Both the position numbers and the translations under genes were made by a program. This document shows, piece after piece, positions 1 through 9,655 of a DNA stretch of 64,000 nt. Position 1 is the first letter of the stretch. The number at the start of each line of letters is the position of its first letter. Below the pieces are notes generated by a model. It saw nothing but the letters and a program-made list of their open reading frames with translations. It was not told the origin of the DNA and did not search any database. The stretch spans positions 434,001 through 498,000 of the forward strand of contig NZ_JAAVIY010000001.1 of NCBI RefSeq assembly GCF_014748335.1. Reading direction: 5' to 3'. This stretch comes from Flavobacterium selenitireducens. Its GTDB lineage: Bacteria > Bacteroidota > Bacteroidia > Flavobacteriales > Flavobacteriaceae.

Positions 1-3000
1 CGCAATCCAAGTCGTTTGTCGAAAATCCTGAAGGTGGCGTATTGGCATTCGGCGCGCAAACCAAAACTTGCTCACCGGCCCCGAATCCGTCAAAATCGCT
101 GTCGGCATAAAAGCCATATTGCTGATTGACCGTGACAGTCGCAGATCCGGAAATTCCCTGTCCTTCCAACCCGTTGGCGTCCGTAACCGAAACGATCGTG
201 TACGTCGAGGTCGCAACCGGTGTTACCGAAACGGCGCTTCCCGAAACATATCCGCTCAAACTGAACACATTGATTCCGTCCGAATAAACGATCTCAAAAG
301 GAGAAGTCCCGCCAGTCACGGCAATGCTGAACTGGGCCGTTTCTCCCACGCATAGGGTTGCGTCACCCGAAATGACGGCAGCCGTCGGAGCTGATGCAAG
401 CGTGAAAGGCGCCAGGTCGAATTCGATCGTACCGCTTGAGGCGGCAGTCTGCCAATTCTCCTGGTCGGCGACCAATACTTTGTAGGCGGCAAACGAAGTC
501 CGTCCGTTGCGTGGCCCGACATATTGTCCGCGTGTCGCTTTGGAGGCAAACGCCATGTTGCCGAATGTGACGTTAAGATCGGACGGGAGATAGGACGAAT
601 TCGAGCTTACGGTCCCGGATGACATCCAGCTTTCAAGGTTGCTCGAGCCCTGGACGTAAATTCCGTAGAGCATTTCGCCTAAGAATGTCGACGGATTGCT
701 TTGGTTGCTGAAATCAGGAAAATTACCTGAGGTAGCGGCTCCCTGGTAAGCGAAAATCGTGTCTCCGCTTGCCGATAAACCGTTGAGGTTGCCCGATACT
801 ACCGCTCCTAAGGAAGCCGTCGCCGGGTTAGACCCGTTGAGATTTTCAATCGAGATTACCGTTCCGGCCGCAATGGTTTGCCCATCGTTTTTCCAGATCA
901 GGTAATTTTCGCCTCCCCTTACGTTGTTCGCCGTATTCGAAGCCGCCGTAGAAAGGAAGCCGTTGTCGGTAAACTTGATGTATGTATCGCTTGAGATGTC
1001 GACCCAGGCCACGAACGAAAACGTGTCAGGCGTATTGAATTGGAACCCAAGAATGGCGAGGTCGCCTATGGCCAATACCGTCGGTCCTTCGAGGATGTCC
1101 GCGCTAAGACCAGACGGCTGAGGATCGATGACGTAGTTTGAAGCATCGGCTCCGGTCAAAGTCGAAGTTGACGTCACGGCTATGTCGCTCCCGATCGCCG
1201 ATGACGCAAAAATCCCGCTTCCGACCAACGTCACAGCATCTTGAGCCAGAATACCGGATAGCGTCCCGGTAACAGTCGCCGAAACGTTGCCATCAAAAGC
1301 TTTGTCAAGCGCCTGGGCATTAGTGATCGTCAACGAAGCTGGCGTGATATCGGCGAAAAGAGTCGTTGGCGCGACAGCAGTGTAATTCGCCGCCTGTGCT
1401 CCTGAAAGCAGTACATTCGAAATCACGATCGGTTTGCCGTCCGCGACATTTTTGTCCGCAAAGGCCGCAGTTGGCATTCCGGACACCGTCACGTCGTCCT
1501 GGGCGAGCAAGCCTTCGATTTGCGGTGTCCCGGAAACAGTGGCGTTTGTTGTGGCATCGTAAATCTTATCGGATGCCGTCAATCCTGAAATCGCGACTTC
1601 AAGCGGCGTGATCTCAGCCGAAAGGTCGGCAGGTTGTGCAATGGCGTAATTGGACGCACCGGTTCCGTCGAGGACAAAATTGGAGGCGACCGAAATGTCG
1701 TTTCCAACGTTGACCGATACAAATGTAGCGGGCCCGCCAAACAAAACCACGTCTTCATTGGCGATCACGCCTTCGAGTGCACCTCCAAAAACCGTAGCGG
1801 AATTCGTCGCGTCGTATATTTTATCAGATGCCTGAGCTCCCGTGATCGTAAGCAGTTTGGGCGTAATATCGGCAAAAAGTCCCGTAGGTTGCGCGATCGT
1901 ATAGTTGGCAAGATCGTTACCCGAAAGTTGCAGTTGGGCAGTGACTTCAATCGCGTTTCCGACGTTTGCCGAAGCGAAACTTCCGTTTCCGTCGACGTTC
2001 ACCTGGTCATTCCCGACGATTCCCGCAAGCGTTCCCGAAATTTGGGCGCTTGTCGACGCATCGTAAGTTTTATCCTGGGCCGAAGCCGAATCAAGGGTAA
2101 GCGTTTTCTGACGCACGTTCAACACCTGTAAAACCGGCGCTGCGGCATCATAAGTCAAATCTCCAGGCTGGGTTGCCGCAATCGTTGCGGTTCCCGCGTT
2201 GTGGATCACGACTTCATTTCCGTTTATCGAAACGATATTTTCGTCGGAACTGGAATAAACGACTTCCAAACCGGAAGTTGTCGTAGCCGAAAGGCTGAAA
2301 TTAGCATCCCCATAAACGACGTCAGCCAATTCGCCGAACGAGATGGTTTGTTCCAATAATGCTTCCGCAGAAATATTCGCATCGAGACCCGTTGGCTGCT
2401 GCAAGACGTAATTGGCGATATCGCCGGTAATGAAACTCGTCGAAGTTACCGCGATGTCCATCCCGACTTCGGCCGAGGCAAACGTTCCCTGAAGCGTAAG
2501 GACCACTTCATCCGGGGCGATGACGCCATCGAGCGTTCCCGTGATCTGGGCGTTCGTATTGCCGTCATACACTTTGTTTTGGGCCACTGCATTCAGGATC
2601 ACAAGGTTTTTTGGCGCGATGTCCGCCGTGACGCCTGTGACGGGCTCGAGCGTGTAGTTGGCGACGTCGGCACCGAAAAGATCGGCTGAGACCGCAACCG
2701 GGATATTCTCCCCTGCAAACGGACTGGTAAAAAAGCCGGATACATTGACCAACACTTCGTCAGGCGCGATCACGCCATCGAGGCCGGCGGTGATTGTGGC
2801 CGAAGTTGTCTGGTCGTATACTTTGTCACCTACCGCCACGTTGGCAAGCGAAATGGCTTTTGGCGTGATGTCAGCCGTCAAACCGGTCGGCTGTGTGAAG
2901 GTGTAACTTGTAGCGTTCGTTCCGGAAAGCGACAAAGAGGCCGTTACGGCAACGTCTTGGTCGGCGTCGAAACTGGCGAACGTTCCGCCTCCGGTAACCG

Positions 3001-4240
3001 AAATCACATCGTCATTGACCAAGCCCGTGGCGACTGCACCAACGATTGTCGCGTTGGTCGTTCGGTCGTAAATTTTGTCCTGGACGGTCGCTCCTGTCAC
3101 CAAAATGGATTTTGGAGAAACCGTGCTGTTCGGGATCGATTTGGTAACCGTAGCCGTTCCCGAAGCCAGCGCGACATTTCCAGAGTATGTCCCGGCAGTC
3201 GTCGTGGCTTTCAAACGCACGTAAACCGGCACGTTCGTGAACGATCCGCTTGTCGGGATAAGCGATTGCGTAGAGGCGAACCCGGTCGTAGCCGAAGTTT
3301 TGGACACCTCGAATCCATTCGGAGGCGTTACCGTCACGTTATTCGTAAGCCCGGTAGCCGTGACGTTAAAAGTGGTCGCAGCCGACGCCGTTCCGTAAGT
3401 TGTATTCACCGCGACTGTTGTTCCGGTTGTCGAGATCGATGGGCCGGTAACGACGGTAAAATTCCAGGTTGGGAATGTCGATTGGCTTGAACCGTTTCCG
3501 AACCAGTTCGACTGGGAAGCGAACAGAGCCAGCAATTGGGCCTTTGTACCACTTACGGTAACCGTATTGGTCGACGTGGACTGATTGGCGAAATACGCGT
3601 TTTCATAGGTTGCCGCCGACATGCTTATAAATGTCGTTCCCAGGGTAAGCGCCGCCGGGACATAAGTATTATTTGAAGTAGCCGAACCCGACGAGATAAG
3701 GCTCGCATTCGTGTTGAGGCCGTAAATCAGCGTGATGCCGCTCTGGTTGGCCCAATTCGCCTGAGCGCCTTGGTAAACGAAAAGTTGGTCGCCATCGCCG
3801 CTCAACGCGAAATTGGATGGGTTGTTGCTGTTCCAGCCCGTTCCGGACACGTTCATTCCGTTGAACCAGGTCAGGACCGTACCCGCTGATTGAGCCGATG
3901 GAGCCGTGTATGTAAGATGCCCTTCGTTGGCGCGTCCCGTCGTCGGGGATGCCATTCCGCAGTCGGTAATCCGGAAAACGGTCCCGGATACGATATCTTT
4001 CAAAAGCACTACCGAAAAACGGTCCGTACTGGCGGTGTTCATGCCAATGATGGCGACGTCCCCGGCAGCGAGCGACGTGCCCTGTCCAAAAGTTCCTGAC
4101 GTAAAGCCCAAGGCCAGCGTCGTCAAAAATAAGGCGATAAAGCCGCTTAGACTTTTGCGCCAATCGTTGCCCGGCGAACCGAGCGAACGAGCCGGAAAGG
4201 AGTGTTGCTCCTGTCCCGAATCGGGTAAATTTGATCTCAT
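1..4240 (-). CDS. Giant secreted YDG/MBG-repeat adhesin-like protein, 3' end outside window
   Basis: The frame opens at an ATG (4238-4240) and stays open for about 1413 codons to the window edge, so the C terminus is missing. A hydrophobic signal segment lies near residues 30-50, preceded by a long polar extension. Residues about 58-190 form a domain beginning GDVAIIGMNT; a second copy (GDLAILGFQF) returns near residue 1055. Between them are units of about 83 residues carrying DK(I/V)YD, the signature of YDG repeats, at roughly residues 390, 474, 556, 724, 809, 894 and 977. One differently built MBG-like unit sits at about 610-700. An Ig-like segment follows, then FYADSDFDGFG, typical of calcium-binding or MopE-like tails. 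Families of this kind are surface adhesins or matrix proteins exported by Sec and usually anchored by T9SS; the sorting domain would lie beyond the window. The next gene upstream is another secreted giant on the same strand. Confidence 0.85.
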   Translation of the reverse strand, partial: MRSNLPDSGQEQHSFPARSLGSPGNDWRKSLSGFIALFLTTLALGFTSGTFGQGTSLAAGDVAIIGMNTASTDRFSVVLLKDIVSGTVFRITDCGMASPTTGRANEGHLTYTAPSAQSAGTVLTWFNGMNVSGTGWNSNNPSNFALSGDGDQLFVYQGAQANWANQSGITLIYGLNTNASLISSGSATSNNTYVPAALTLGTTFISMSAATYENAYFANQSTSTNTVTVSGTKAQLLALFASQSNWFGNGSSQSTFPTWNFTVVTGPSISTTGTTVAVNTTYGTASAATTFNVTATGLTNNVTVTPPNGFEVSKTSATTGFASTQSLIPTSGSFTNVPVYVRLKATTTAGTYSGNVALASGTATVTKSIPNSTVSPKSILVTGATVQDKIYDRTTNATIVGAVATGLVNDDVISVTGGGTFASFDADQDVAVTASLSLSGTNATSYTFTQPTGLTADITPKAISLANVAVGDKVYDQTTSATITAGLDGVIAPDEVLVNVSGFFTSPFAGENIPVAVSADLFGADVANYTLEPVTGVTADIAPKNLVILNAVAQNKVYDGNTNAQITGTLDGVIAPDEVVLTLQGTFASAEVGMDIAVTSTSFITGDIANYVLQQPTGLDANISAEALLEQTISFGELADVVYGDANFSLSATTTSGLEVVYSSSDENIVSINGNEVVIHNAGTATIAATQPGDLTYDAAAPVLQVLNVRQKTLTLDSASAQDKTYDASTSAQISGTLAGIVGNDQVNVDGNGSFASANVGNAIEVTAQLQLSGNDLANYTIAQPTGLFADITPKLLTITGAQASDKIYDATNSATVFGGALEGVIANEDVVLFGGPATFVSVNVGNDISVASNFVLDGTGASNYAIAQPADLSAEITPLEVAISGLTASDKIYDATTNATVSGTPQIEGLLAQDDVTVSGMPTAAFADKNVADGKPIVISNVLLSGAQAANYTAVAPTTLFADITPASLTITNAQALDKAFDGNVSATVTGTLSGILAQDAVTLVGSGIFASSAIGSDIAVTSTSTLTGADASNYVIDPQPSGLSADILEGPTVLAIGDLAILGFQFNTPDTFSFVAWVDISSDTYIKFTDNGFLSTAASNTANNVRGGENYLIWKNDGQTIAAGTVISIENLNGSNPATASLGAVVSGNLNGLSASGDTIFAYQGAATSGNFPDFSNQSNPSTFLGEMLYGIYVQGSSNLESWMSSGTVSSNSSYLPSDLNVTFGNMAFASKATRGQYVGPRNGRTSFAAYKVLVADQENWQTAASSGTIEFDLAPFTLASAPTAAVISGDATLCVGETAQFSIAVTGGTSPFEIVYSDGINVFSLSGYVSGSAVSVTPVATSTYTIVSVTDANGLEGQGISGSATVTVNQQYGFYADSDFDGFGAGEQVLVCAPNANTPPSGFSTNDLDC

Positions 4241-4382
4241 TTGTACTAAAATTTATTGTTTGTCCGGATAAAGTTATCTCCTGTGAATTCCGTGTCAGGT
4301 AAGTAAAAGTTATGGCTTCGTTAACAAAAAGTGAGGATGCATTTGGTCGCTTTTTAGATGTAGTTCGTCGATAATAATCGGG

Positions 4383-7300
4383 TTAGAATATCACTTTTTT
4401 AGTGAGTCGGACGCCGTCCTCGGTGATGACCTGAACTAAAATCGCCTGGTTCGTGACTTCGAACGGGAACCGGATCCCGGCTGCGCTGACGTTCTCAAAT
4501 CCGACAAGTTTTTTGCCGTTCACATCAAACAGTGAGATGCTGGAAATCACAGCCCCACTTACTTTGACATTGGCGCTTCCGCCTCCCCCAAACACGATGA
4601 GGTCGGCCGGTTGGATATCGTGCGTCGGATTTCCGAGGTTGGAACTGGTATATCGAATCCTGAAGCGTCCGTCGAACGTTCCGGCCGAAGTTTCAAACGA
4701 ATATGAAGACGCTTTGAGGTCGTGCACGAGGCCGAGCTGGAGGTCTTCGAGGTAAATGCCCTGGCTCTCGAAAATGCCTTCGGTTTGCATCAGGTCGATG
4801 CTGAAGGTTCCCGGTGTATGCGCCCGGTAGCCCAACGGCACGATGTCGGCGTCGCTGAAATTCCCGCTTTTGCCCTGTATCGAAAATTTCTGGGATCCGA
4901 TAAGCGAATAGAAATTGACGGGAACGGCATTGTCGAACAATAAGGCGTCAAATCCGGCGTCAACTCCGTCGGTGGCTTGGGGCATGTATCCGATAAGGGC
5001 TTGCTTGTAATACCCTTGGGCATTTTTGAACTCGAGCCAAAACCTGTTTTTCGGTGAGGAGGCGTTTTTGAAAAACTGGTCGTTATGGCCCGAAACACGC
5101 ATCGAATTTTTGAATTTGGCAAAGCCCGTGGCCGCTCCCTTGATAAAAAACGCCTGTCCGGAAGCTATAAATCCGTTGGGAATGCTTGTGTTGGCGCCAC
5201 TCGAAGGGGAAGTGCCCGTCCCGCCGGTGTAATTATAAGTAGCGTAGTCACTAAACACATATTGAAGATCGGTTACGTTCGTGTTGTGCGTCCAAAGGTA
5301 GATCGTGGTTCCCGTCCCGAGGGAAGCGGCGTTGTCCGGGTCAGACATCAACAGGTCGGCGTCGATCGCGCTTGGATACGGATTTCCGAGAAGGTTAAAA
5401 TCGTTGGCGCCGTTGACGAAGACCGGAACGGTGATTTCCCCGTTATTCGGGACGCCTTCAAAATTGGCGTGATAGACCACAGGCATGGTTTGGCTGTAAT
5501 CGTTCGGCCCTCTCAAGATGTAGCCCTTTCCCGATTCCATTGTCGTCGTGGCTGCATCGGCATTGACCCAGCCGTAAAGTTGTGCATCGAACCAGAAAAA
5601 TTTGTCCGAACGCGTCAAAGGCGAAACATTCAGCAGCAACTCATTTTGGACGGGAGACGACCAATACGTATAATCGAATTTTCGAATAGGTGTCGTATCG
5701 CGTTTGTAGACGATGCTGCCGGAATTCGTCACGTCGTTGAGCTGGACAAGGCTTGCATTGTTTTCGAACGTCAGATTGCCCGAAACGACCCGCAAATCGT
5801 TGAGCAGTCGCATCGTGTCCTCGGGCTGGAAGTTCACGCTACCCGAATTGACGATACACGCACAAGCGCTCACATCACCGCCGGAGGTATAATTTCCTTC
5901 AAAGATCATGGTTTTGGTCGCATCCGGAAGGCCATCGCTCCAGGCCGTTCCATTCCAGGTCGTGAACCGGACGGCGATTTCGGCCGCATCGGAAAACACT
6001 TCCCCGCAAACCGCGCTGCCCAAAACCGCGCGAACATAGGTCGTTTGATTGATAGGACCGAGTGCCGCAGAGGCAAGCGTCGCATTTGAATTGACGATAT
6101 CGGCAACGTTGACCGAAAAGGCAACATCTTCAGCCTTTTGCCATTTGACGATCGCACCGGTATGCCCGGACAGGATGATGTCCGATGCAAAAGTCCCGGC
6201 GCAAACCGTCTGGTCGCTGTTGACCACACCGCCGGTCGCTGCCTGTCCGACGATGAACGCGCCGGAAACGTTGCTTCTTACCGCAGGGGCGCAACTTCCG
6301 TTTAGCTGCACGTAATAATATAGTGTACCGACGTCATTCGACAACGGCAGATAACTATTGGTTTGGGAGCCATTGCCGATGTGGGCCGCAGTCGTCAGCG
6401 CAGTACCGCCAGAGGTTGTCGGCGTGTTATTGCTATACCACTGATAGGTCAATCCCGTTCCGGTCGCGGCCACGGAAACAGGCGCGAATGCATTTCCCTG
6501 GCAAACAGATTGCACGGCAGTAGACGGTTGGCTGGAAACGGCGATCGGAAGATTTCTCGTGAACGTATACGGGCCCGCCGTTCGCGAACAGCCATTGGCA
6601 TTCGTATACGTATAGGTAAACGTGGTCGACGGACCCGAATAGGGATTGGCAATGCTGTAAGTTCCTCCGGAGGGGAAGCCACCTGTCAGCGCAACGGCTC
6701 CGGTCAGGCAGGTGGAAAGATTGGTTGCCGAGACCGTCGGCAGCGGGTTTACCGTTATGACCGCGTTGCCGGAGTTCCCTGTACCTAACGCACCGTTTGC
6801 GCCGGTCACCGAAACGATGGAATACGTTGTCGTGGCCGTTGGTGCAACTACTATGTTGGCATTACTTGTATAATTGTTCACCGTGAAATTCGCACTGCCG
6901 TTGGTGTAGACGAGCGTGTAAGGCGAGACGCCTCCGGTAACCTGGACGCGGATATTGGTCGAGCTTCCGGTACAAATCGAAGCCGTTCCGCTCATCACGG
7001 ACGGATTCGGACCTACGATGGGCGTTCCCGACAGGTTCACATTGTCAAAACGCCAGGTCCCGGTGGCCGAAGCTTCCGTTCCCGGAGCATTGACTCTCCT
7101 GAATTCGCCCGTATTGCGATAGTGTGCGGCCAAAAGCCGGACGCCAAATGATGCAATATTGTTTACGCCGGTAATCGCGGAAAGGTCTACCCGCACCCGT
7201 CGGTAAATGTCGCCGGTATCGTCGGTCTCGAAACGGCCGTTGTTGAGGGCGCCGTTGCAAAAAGTAGTGTTAGCGGCGGTCATGGGAAAATTCGTCCAGG

Positions 7301-7718
7301 TCGTCCCGTTGACGGTGTACTGTAATCGGACCGTATTCGGAGCCGTGTTCGACCAGCGTTGCTCCCAGGTCAAGACGATGTTCTGGTAGCCGACCGTCGA
7401 AGCAGAAAAGCGAGCCCCGTTGCGGTCGGTGGCGGTTCCCGGATCGAAAGGCTCGAGCGCCCATGCCGACTGGCCCGAGGTTTGGGCGCCGCATCCGCTA
7501 CCGGTCATTCCCGTGCGGATTTGCGTATCGATCGTGCCTCCTCCGGTGTTGACGACCGCGGAAGTCCCGTTCCCGATATTGGGCATCGGATTATTTAGGC
7601 TTCCCTGAAGCGGCTCATACGTCCACACCGCGATTTGCGCATTCGAAATCTGAAAAACTGAAAGTAAAAATATTACATAAAATAAGCCCGGTATTCCTTT
7701 GGGTAATGCTGCTTTCAT
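4383..7718 (-). CDS. Secreted Ig-like-domain protein with T9SS sorting domain
   Basis: This reads as a 1111-residue exported protein. The ATG at 7718 is chosen because the frame's only further-upstream start, a TTG at 7739, lies inside a -7 promoter element. The signal peptide is followed by a cleavage-like SNAQ. Residues about 30-230 resemble a jelly-roll ligand-binding module. Several Ig/PKD-like units follow, with the phrase TTYSIVSVTGANG also seen in the neighbouring giant. A roughly 350-residue beta-rich segment of a type common before T9SS tails comes next. The last 70 residues, with ISLFDVNGKKL and a terminal KKVIF, fit a type A T9SS sorting domain. The protein is probably attached to the cell surface. 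Its ligand cannot be told from sequence. Confidence 0.85.
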   Translation of the reverse strand: MKAALPKGIPGLFYVIFLLSVFQISNAQIAVWTYEPLQGSLNNPMPNIGNGTSAVVNTGGGTIDTQIRTGMTGSGCGAQTSGQSAWALEPFDPGTATDRNGARFSASTVGYQNIVLTWEQRWSNTAPNTVRLQYTVNGTTWTNFPMTAANTTFCNGALNNGRFETDDTGDIYRRVRVDLSAITGVNNIASFGVRLLAAHYRNTGEFRRVNAPGTEASATGTWRFDNVNLSGTPIVGPNPSVMSGTASICTGSSTNIRVQVTGGVSPYTLVYTNGSANFTVNNYTSNANIVVAPTATTTYSIVSVTGANGALGTGNSGNAVITVNPLPTVSATNLSTCLTGAVALTGGFPSGGTYSIANPYSGPSTTFTYTYTNANGCSRTAGPYTFTRNLPIAVSSQPSTAVQSVCQGNAFAPVSVAATGTGLTYQWYSNNTPTTSGGTALTTAAHIGNGSQTNSYLPLSNDVGTLYYYVQLNGSCAPAVRSNVSGAFIVGQAATGGVVNSDQTVCAGTFASDIILSGHTGAIVKWQKAEDVAFSVNVADIVNSNATLASAALGPINQTTYVRAVLGSAVCGEVFSDAAEIAVRFTTWNGTAWSDGLPDATKTMIFEGNYTSGGDVSACACIVNSGSVNFQPEDTMRLLNDLRVVSGNLTFENNASLVQLNDVTNSGSIVYKRDTTPIRKFDYTYWSSPVQNELLLNVSPLTRSDKFFWFDAQLYGWVNADAATTTMESGKGYILRGPNDYSQTMPVVYHANFEGVPNNGEITVPVFVNGANDFNLLGNPYPSAIDADLLMSDPDNAASLGTGTTIYLWTHNTNVTDLQYVFSDYATYNYTGGTGTSPSSGANTSIPNGFIASGQAFFIKGAATGFAKFKNSMRVSGHNDQFFKNASSPKNRFWLEFKNAQGYYKQALIGYMPQATDGVDAGFDALLFDNAVPVNFYSLIGSQKFSIQGKSGNFSDADIVPLGYRAHTPGTFSIDLMQTEGIFESQGIYLEDLQLGLVHDLKASSYSFETSAGTFDGRFRIRYTSSNLGNPTHDIQPADLIVFGGGGSANVKVSGAVISSISLFDVNGKKLVGFENVSAAGIRFPFEVTNQAILVQVITEDGVRLTKKVIF

Positions 7719-7736
7719 TTGCCTAGGGTTTGTGCG

Positions 7737-7744
7737 CAAATGTA
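7737..7744 (-). promoter_or_regulatory. -7 element (TACATTTG) of a Bacteroidota promoter
   Basis: The minus strand reads TACATTTG, a full match to the TAnnTTTG element used by the primary sigma factor of this phylum. It lies 18 bases before the ATG at 7718, implying a very short leader. No convincing TTG -33 element was found at 19-20 bases. Confidence 0.45.
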
Positions 7745-7835
7745 AGACGGCAATGTTGCGGCACTTTGGCCTAAAAATTATCCTATGGTTACGGAAAGGT
7801 TAAATATGCAGCTGCACTTTGTCGATAGGGAATTT

Positions 7836-8462
7836 TCAATTCAACGACATTCTCGTGGTGGCGGATTCCTTGAACTTCCTCGATGTAAAGACCAACGATT
7901 GGATAATCAGGGCCACTACGACGAGCATTCCCATTTCGAGTTGGGAGTACAGGCTTGAAGCCGAAGTGATTTTCCCTACATTGTCGATTTGTACTTGCCC
8001 TTCCGAAAGCTGGATGGCCGACAGTGCATCGAGTATGTCGAGGCTTTTCGTGCTCATTTGCGCTACACCGTCAAGGTTGCCGCTATTGGTCAACCCGGAA
8101 ATGGCGGCGCAGTTCTTATGGAATTCCGAGAAGTGCTCCTGCTCGCTTTTCGTAAGCACGGTTTTTAGGTAAAGTGCATCGAGTTGGGCAATTTTGGAAG
8201 TTTCGGTTTGTATCGACGCTATTTTTGCCGATTCGGACAGCGCACCGTTGGCAACCGTCTCCTTGATGTGATGCAAATGGCGGTAATACTGAAAGATATA
8301 CGATTCGACCACGAGCCTGTCTTTGTAAAGTGACGAAGCGGCCTGGCTGATTTGGTTGGAGTGGCGTTTTTCAGCTTGGTTGGTGACGATCAGCACCGAG
8401 AATACCACAAGCAAAAACACAGACGCAGTAAGTTTTTTCTGGATAATTTGTAAACCTTTCAT
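7836..8462 (-). CDS. Chemoreceptor-like four-helix-bundle sensor without signalling domain
   Basis: About 208 residues from the ATG at 8462; an alternative ATG lies at 8495. A transmembrane helix near residues 12-28 (LTASVFLLVVFSVLIV) is followed by about 130 residues of heptad-rich helix, and a second transmembrane helix (MGMLVVVALIIQSLVF) comes near the end. The layout matches the periplasmic 4HB sensor of methyl-accepting chemotaxis proteins. The protein stops about 15 residues after the second helix, so there is no HAMP domain and no signalling hairpin. It may work as a sensor partner for a separate protein, or be a truncated receptor. The next gene is divergent, 197 bases away. Confidence 0.6.
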   Translation of the reverse strand: MKGLQIIQKKLTASVFLLVVFSVLIVTNQAEKRHSNQISQAASSLYKDRLVVESYIFQYYRHLHHIKETVANGALSESAKIASIQTETSKIAQLDALYLKTVLTKSEQEHFSEFHKNCAAISGLTNSGNLDGVAQMSTKSLDILDALSAIQLSEGQVQIDNVGKITSASSLYSQLEMGMLVVVALIIQSLVFTSRKFKESATTRMSLN

Positions 8463-8590
8463 AGCAGACGGGATTTGTGGGGCGTTATTACCCATCACCT
8501 GATGCGTATTTCCCCGGTTTTTTTGTAATTTAATTGCCAATTCGGTTTAAACCAATGTAAATCAAACGGATAAAACCCTGTAATAAGCTG

Positions 8591-8605
8591 TGGCATAGGC
8601 TTTGT
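8591..8605 (+). promoter_or_regulatory. Weak candidate sigma54 promoter before terC operon
   Basis: TGGCAT, five bases, then TTGT resembles the -24/-12 consensus TGGCAC-N5-TTGC with two mismatches. It lies 54 bases before the terC start, and the operon encodes a sigma54 activator, which makes autoregulation plausible. The -12 GC is not conserved, so this is tentative. Confidence 0.25.
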
Positions 8606-8658
8606 TCCTCCGACGCGCATTGGCCGTCCTGGCCTCAAATCAAAATAATCCTCAAGGA

Positions 8659-9651
8659 ATGTACCAACTAAATGACCACCCGGCCCTGTTATTGTTTTTT
8701 ACCGTTTCAGTGCTTGGTTTGCTATTGCTCGATCTGGGCGTGTTTCACAAGACAAGCAAACCCGTAACCAACAAATCGGCCCTGATATGGTCGATCGTAT
8801 GGATAGGGTTGGCCATGTTGTTCAGCGGATTGATCTACCACGTAGCCGGTTTGGAAAAATTCAGCCAGTTCCAGTCGGCATACTGGATCGAAAAAACGCT
8901 CTCGGTAGACAACCTGTTTATCTTCATCCTGATTTTCAATTATTTCAAACTTCCAAAGGAATTCCAGCACAAAGCCCTGTTCTGGGGCATTCTCGGAGCC
9001 ATCATCCTAAGGGCGATCTTCATTTTCGTCGGCATCGGACTGATCCAGGTCACGTATCTTCCGGCAATGGAAATCTTCGGTAAATCCGTAAAGATCAACC
9101 TTGTGCTGACCGTTTTCGGATTCTTCCTGATCTACGCCGGGGCAAAATCCTGGTTCAGCAAACACGAAGACCAAAAAGATTTCGGGCATTCCGCACCGGT
9201 ATTGCTCATGCGAAAGATCTTCCGCATCAGCGACGAATACGATGGGGCAAAATTCTTTACGTTCAGGAACGGGAAAAAATACGCGACCCGTTTTCTGCTC
9301 GTGGTAGCCGTGATCGAATTTACGGACCTGCTTTTCGCCATCGATTCCATTCCGGCGATCTTTGCCATCGCGCCAGACGACCCGTTCATCTTATACACGT
9401 CGAATATTTTTGCGATACTCGGATTGCGTTCGCTCTATTTCCTGCTGGCCAATTCCGTGCATTTGTTCAGCAAACTCAAATACGGCCTTGCGGTGATCCT
9501 GGCCTTTATCGGGATCAAGATGATCGTCGCTCCGTTCTATCACGTGCAAACCACGCATTCGTTGCTGTTCCTGATGTCGGTACTGGTTATTTCGGTAGTG
9601 CTTTCGCTGGCTTCGAGGAATGCGGGACACGATGTAAAACCTTTAACCTGA
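8659..9651 (+). CDS. TerC/Alx-family integral membrane protein
   Basis: A 330-residue polytopic protein from the ATG at 8659, which follows AAGGA closely. It has about eight or nine transmembrane helices. TerC hallmarks are visible: WIEKTLSVDNLFIF in the third helix and FTDLLFAIDSIPAIFAI in a later one, giving the paired acidic membrane residues of the family. Relatives such as Alx export manganese and act in tellurite or alkaline-stress resistance, sometimes loading metal into exported proteins. Unusually, the gene is followed after 4 bases by a histidine kinase and then a sigma54-dependent response regulator, suggesting that the kinase senses a condition linked to the transporter. Confidence 0.9.
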   Translation: MYQLNDHPALLLFFTVSVLGLLLLDLGVFHKTSKPVTNKSALIWSIVWIGLAMLFSGLIYHVAGLEKFSQFQSAYWIEKTLSVDNLFIFILIFNYFKLPKEFQHKALFWGILGAIILRAIFIFVGIGLIQVTYLPAMEIFGKSVKINLVLTVFGFFLIYAGAKSWFSKHEDQKDFGHSAPVLLMRKIFRISDEYDGAKFFTFRNGKKYATRFLLVVAVIEFTDLLFAIDSIPAIFAIAPDDPFILYTSNIFAILGLRSLYFLLANSVHLFSKLKYGLAVILAFIGIKMIVAPFYHVQTTHSLLFLMSVLVISVVLSLASRNAGHDVKPLT

Positions 9652-9655
9652 TCTC

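Noticed and set aside
5085..6089. 334-codon plus-strand frame inside the secreted Ig-like protein gene
   Set aside because: Antisense to a gene with signal peptide and T9SS tail; composition is Arg/His-rich and not protein-like.
8602..8658. Extended N terminus of the TerC protein from a TTG at 8602
   Set aside because: The extra residues (FLRRALAVLASNQ) are not part of TerC proteins and the TTG falls inside the possible sigma54 site; the ATG at 8659 is better.
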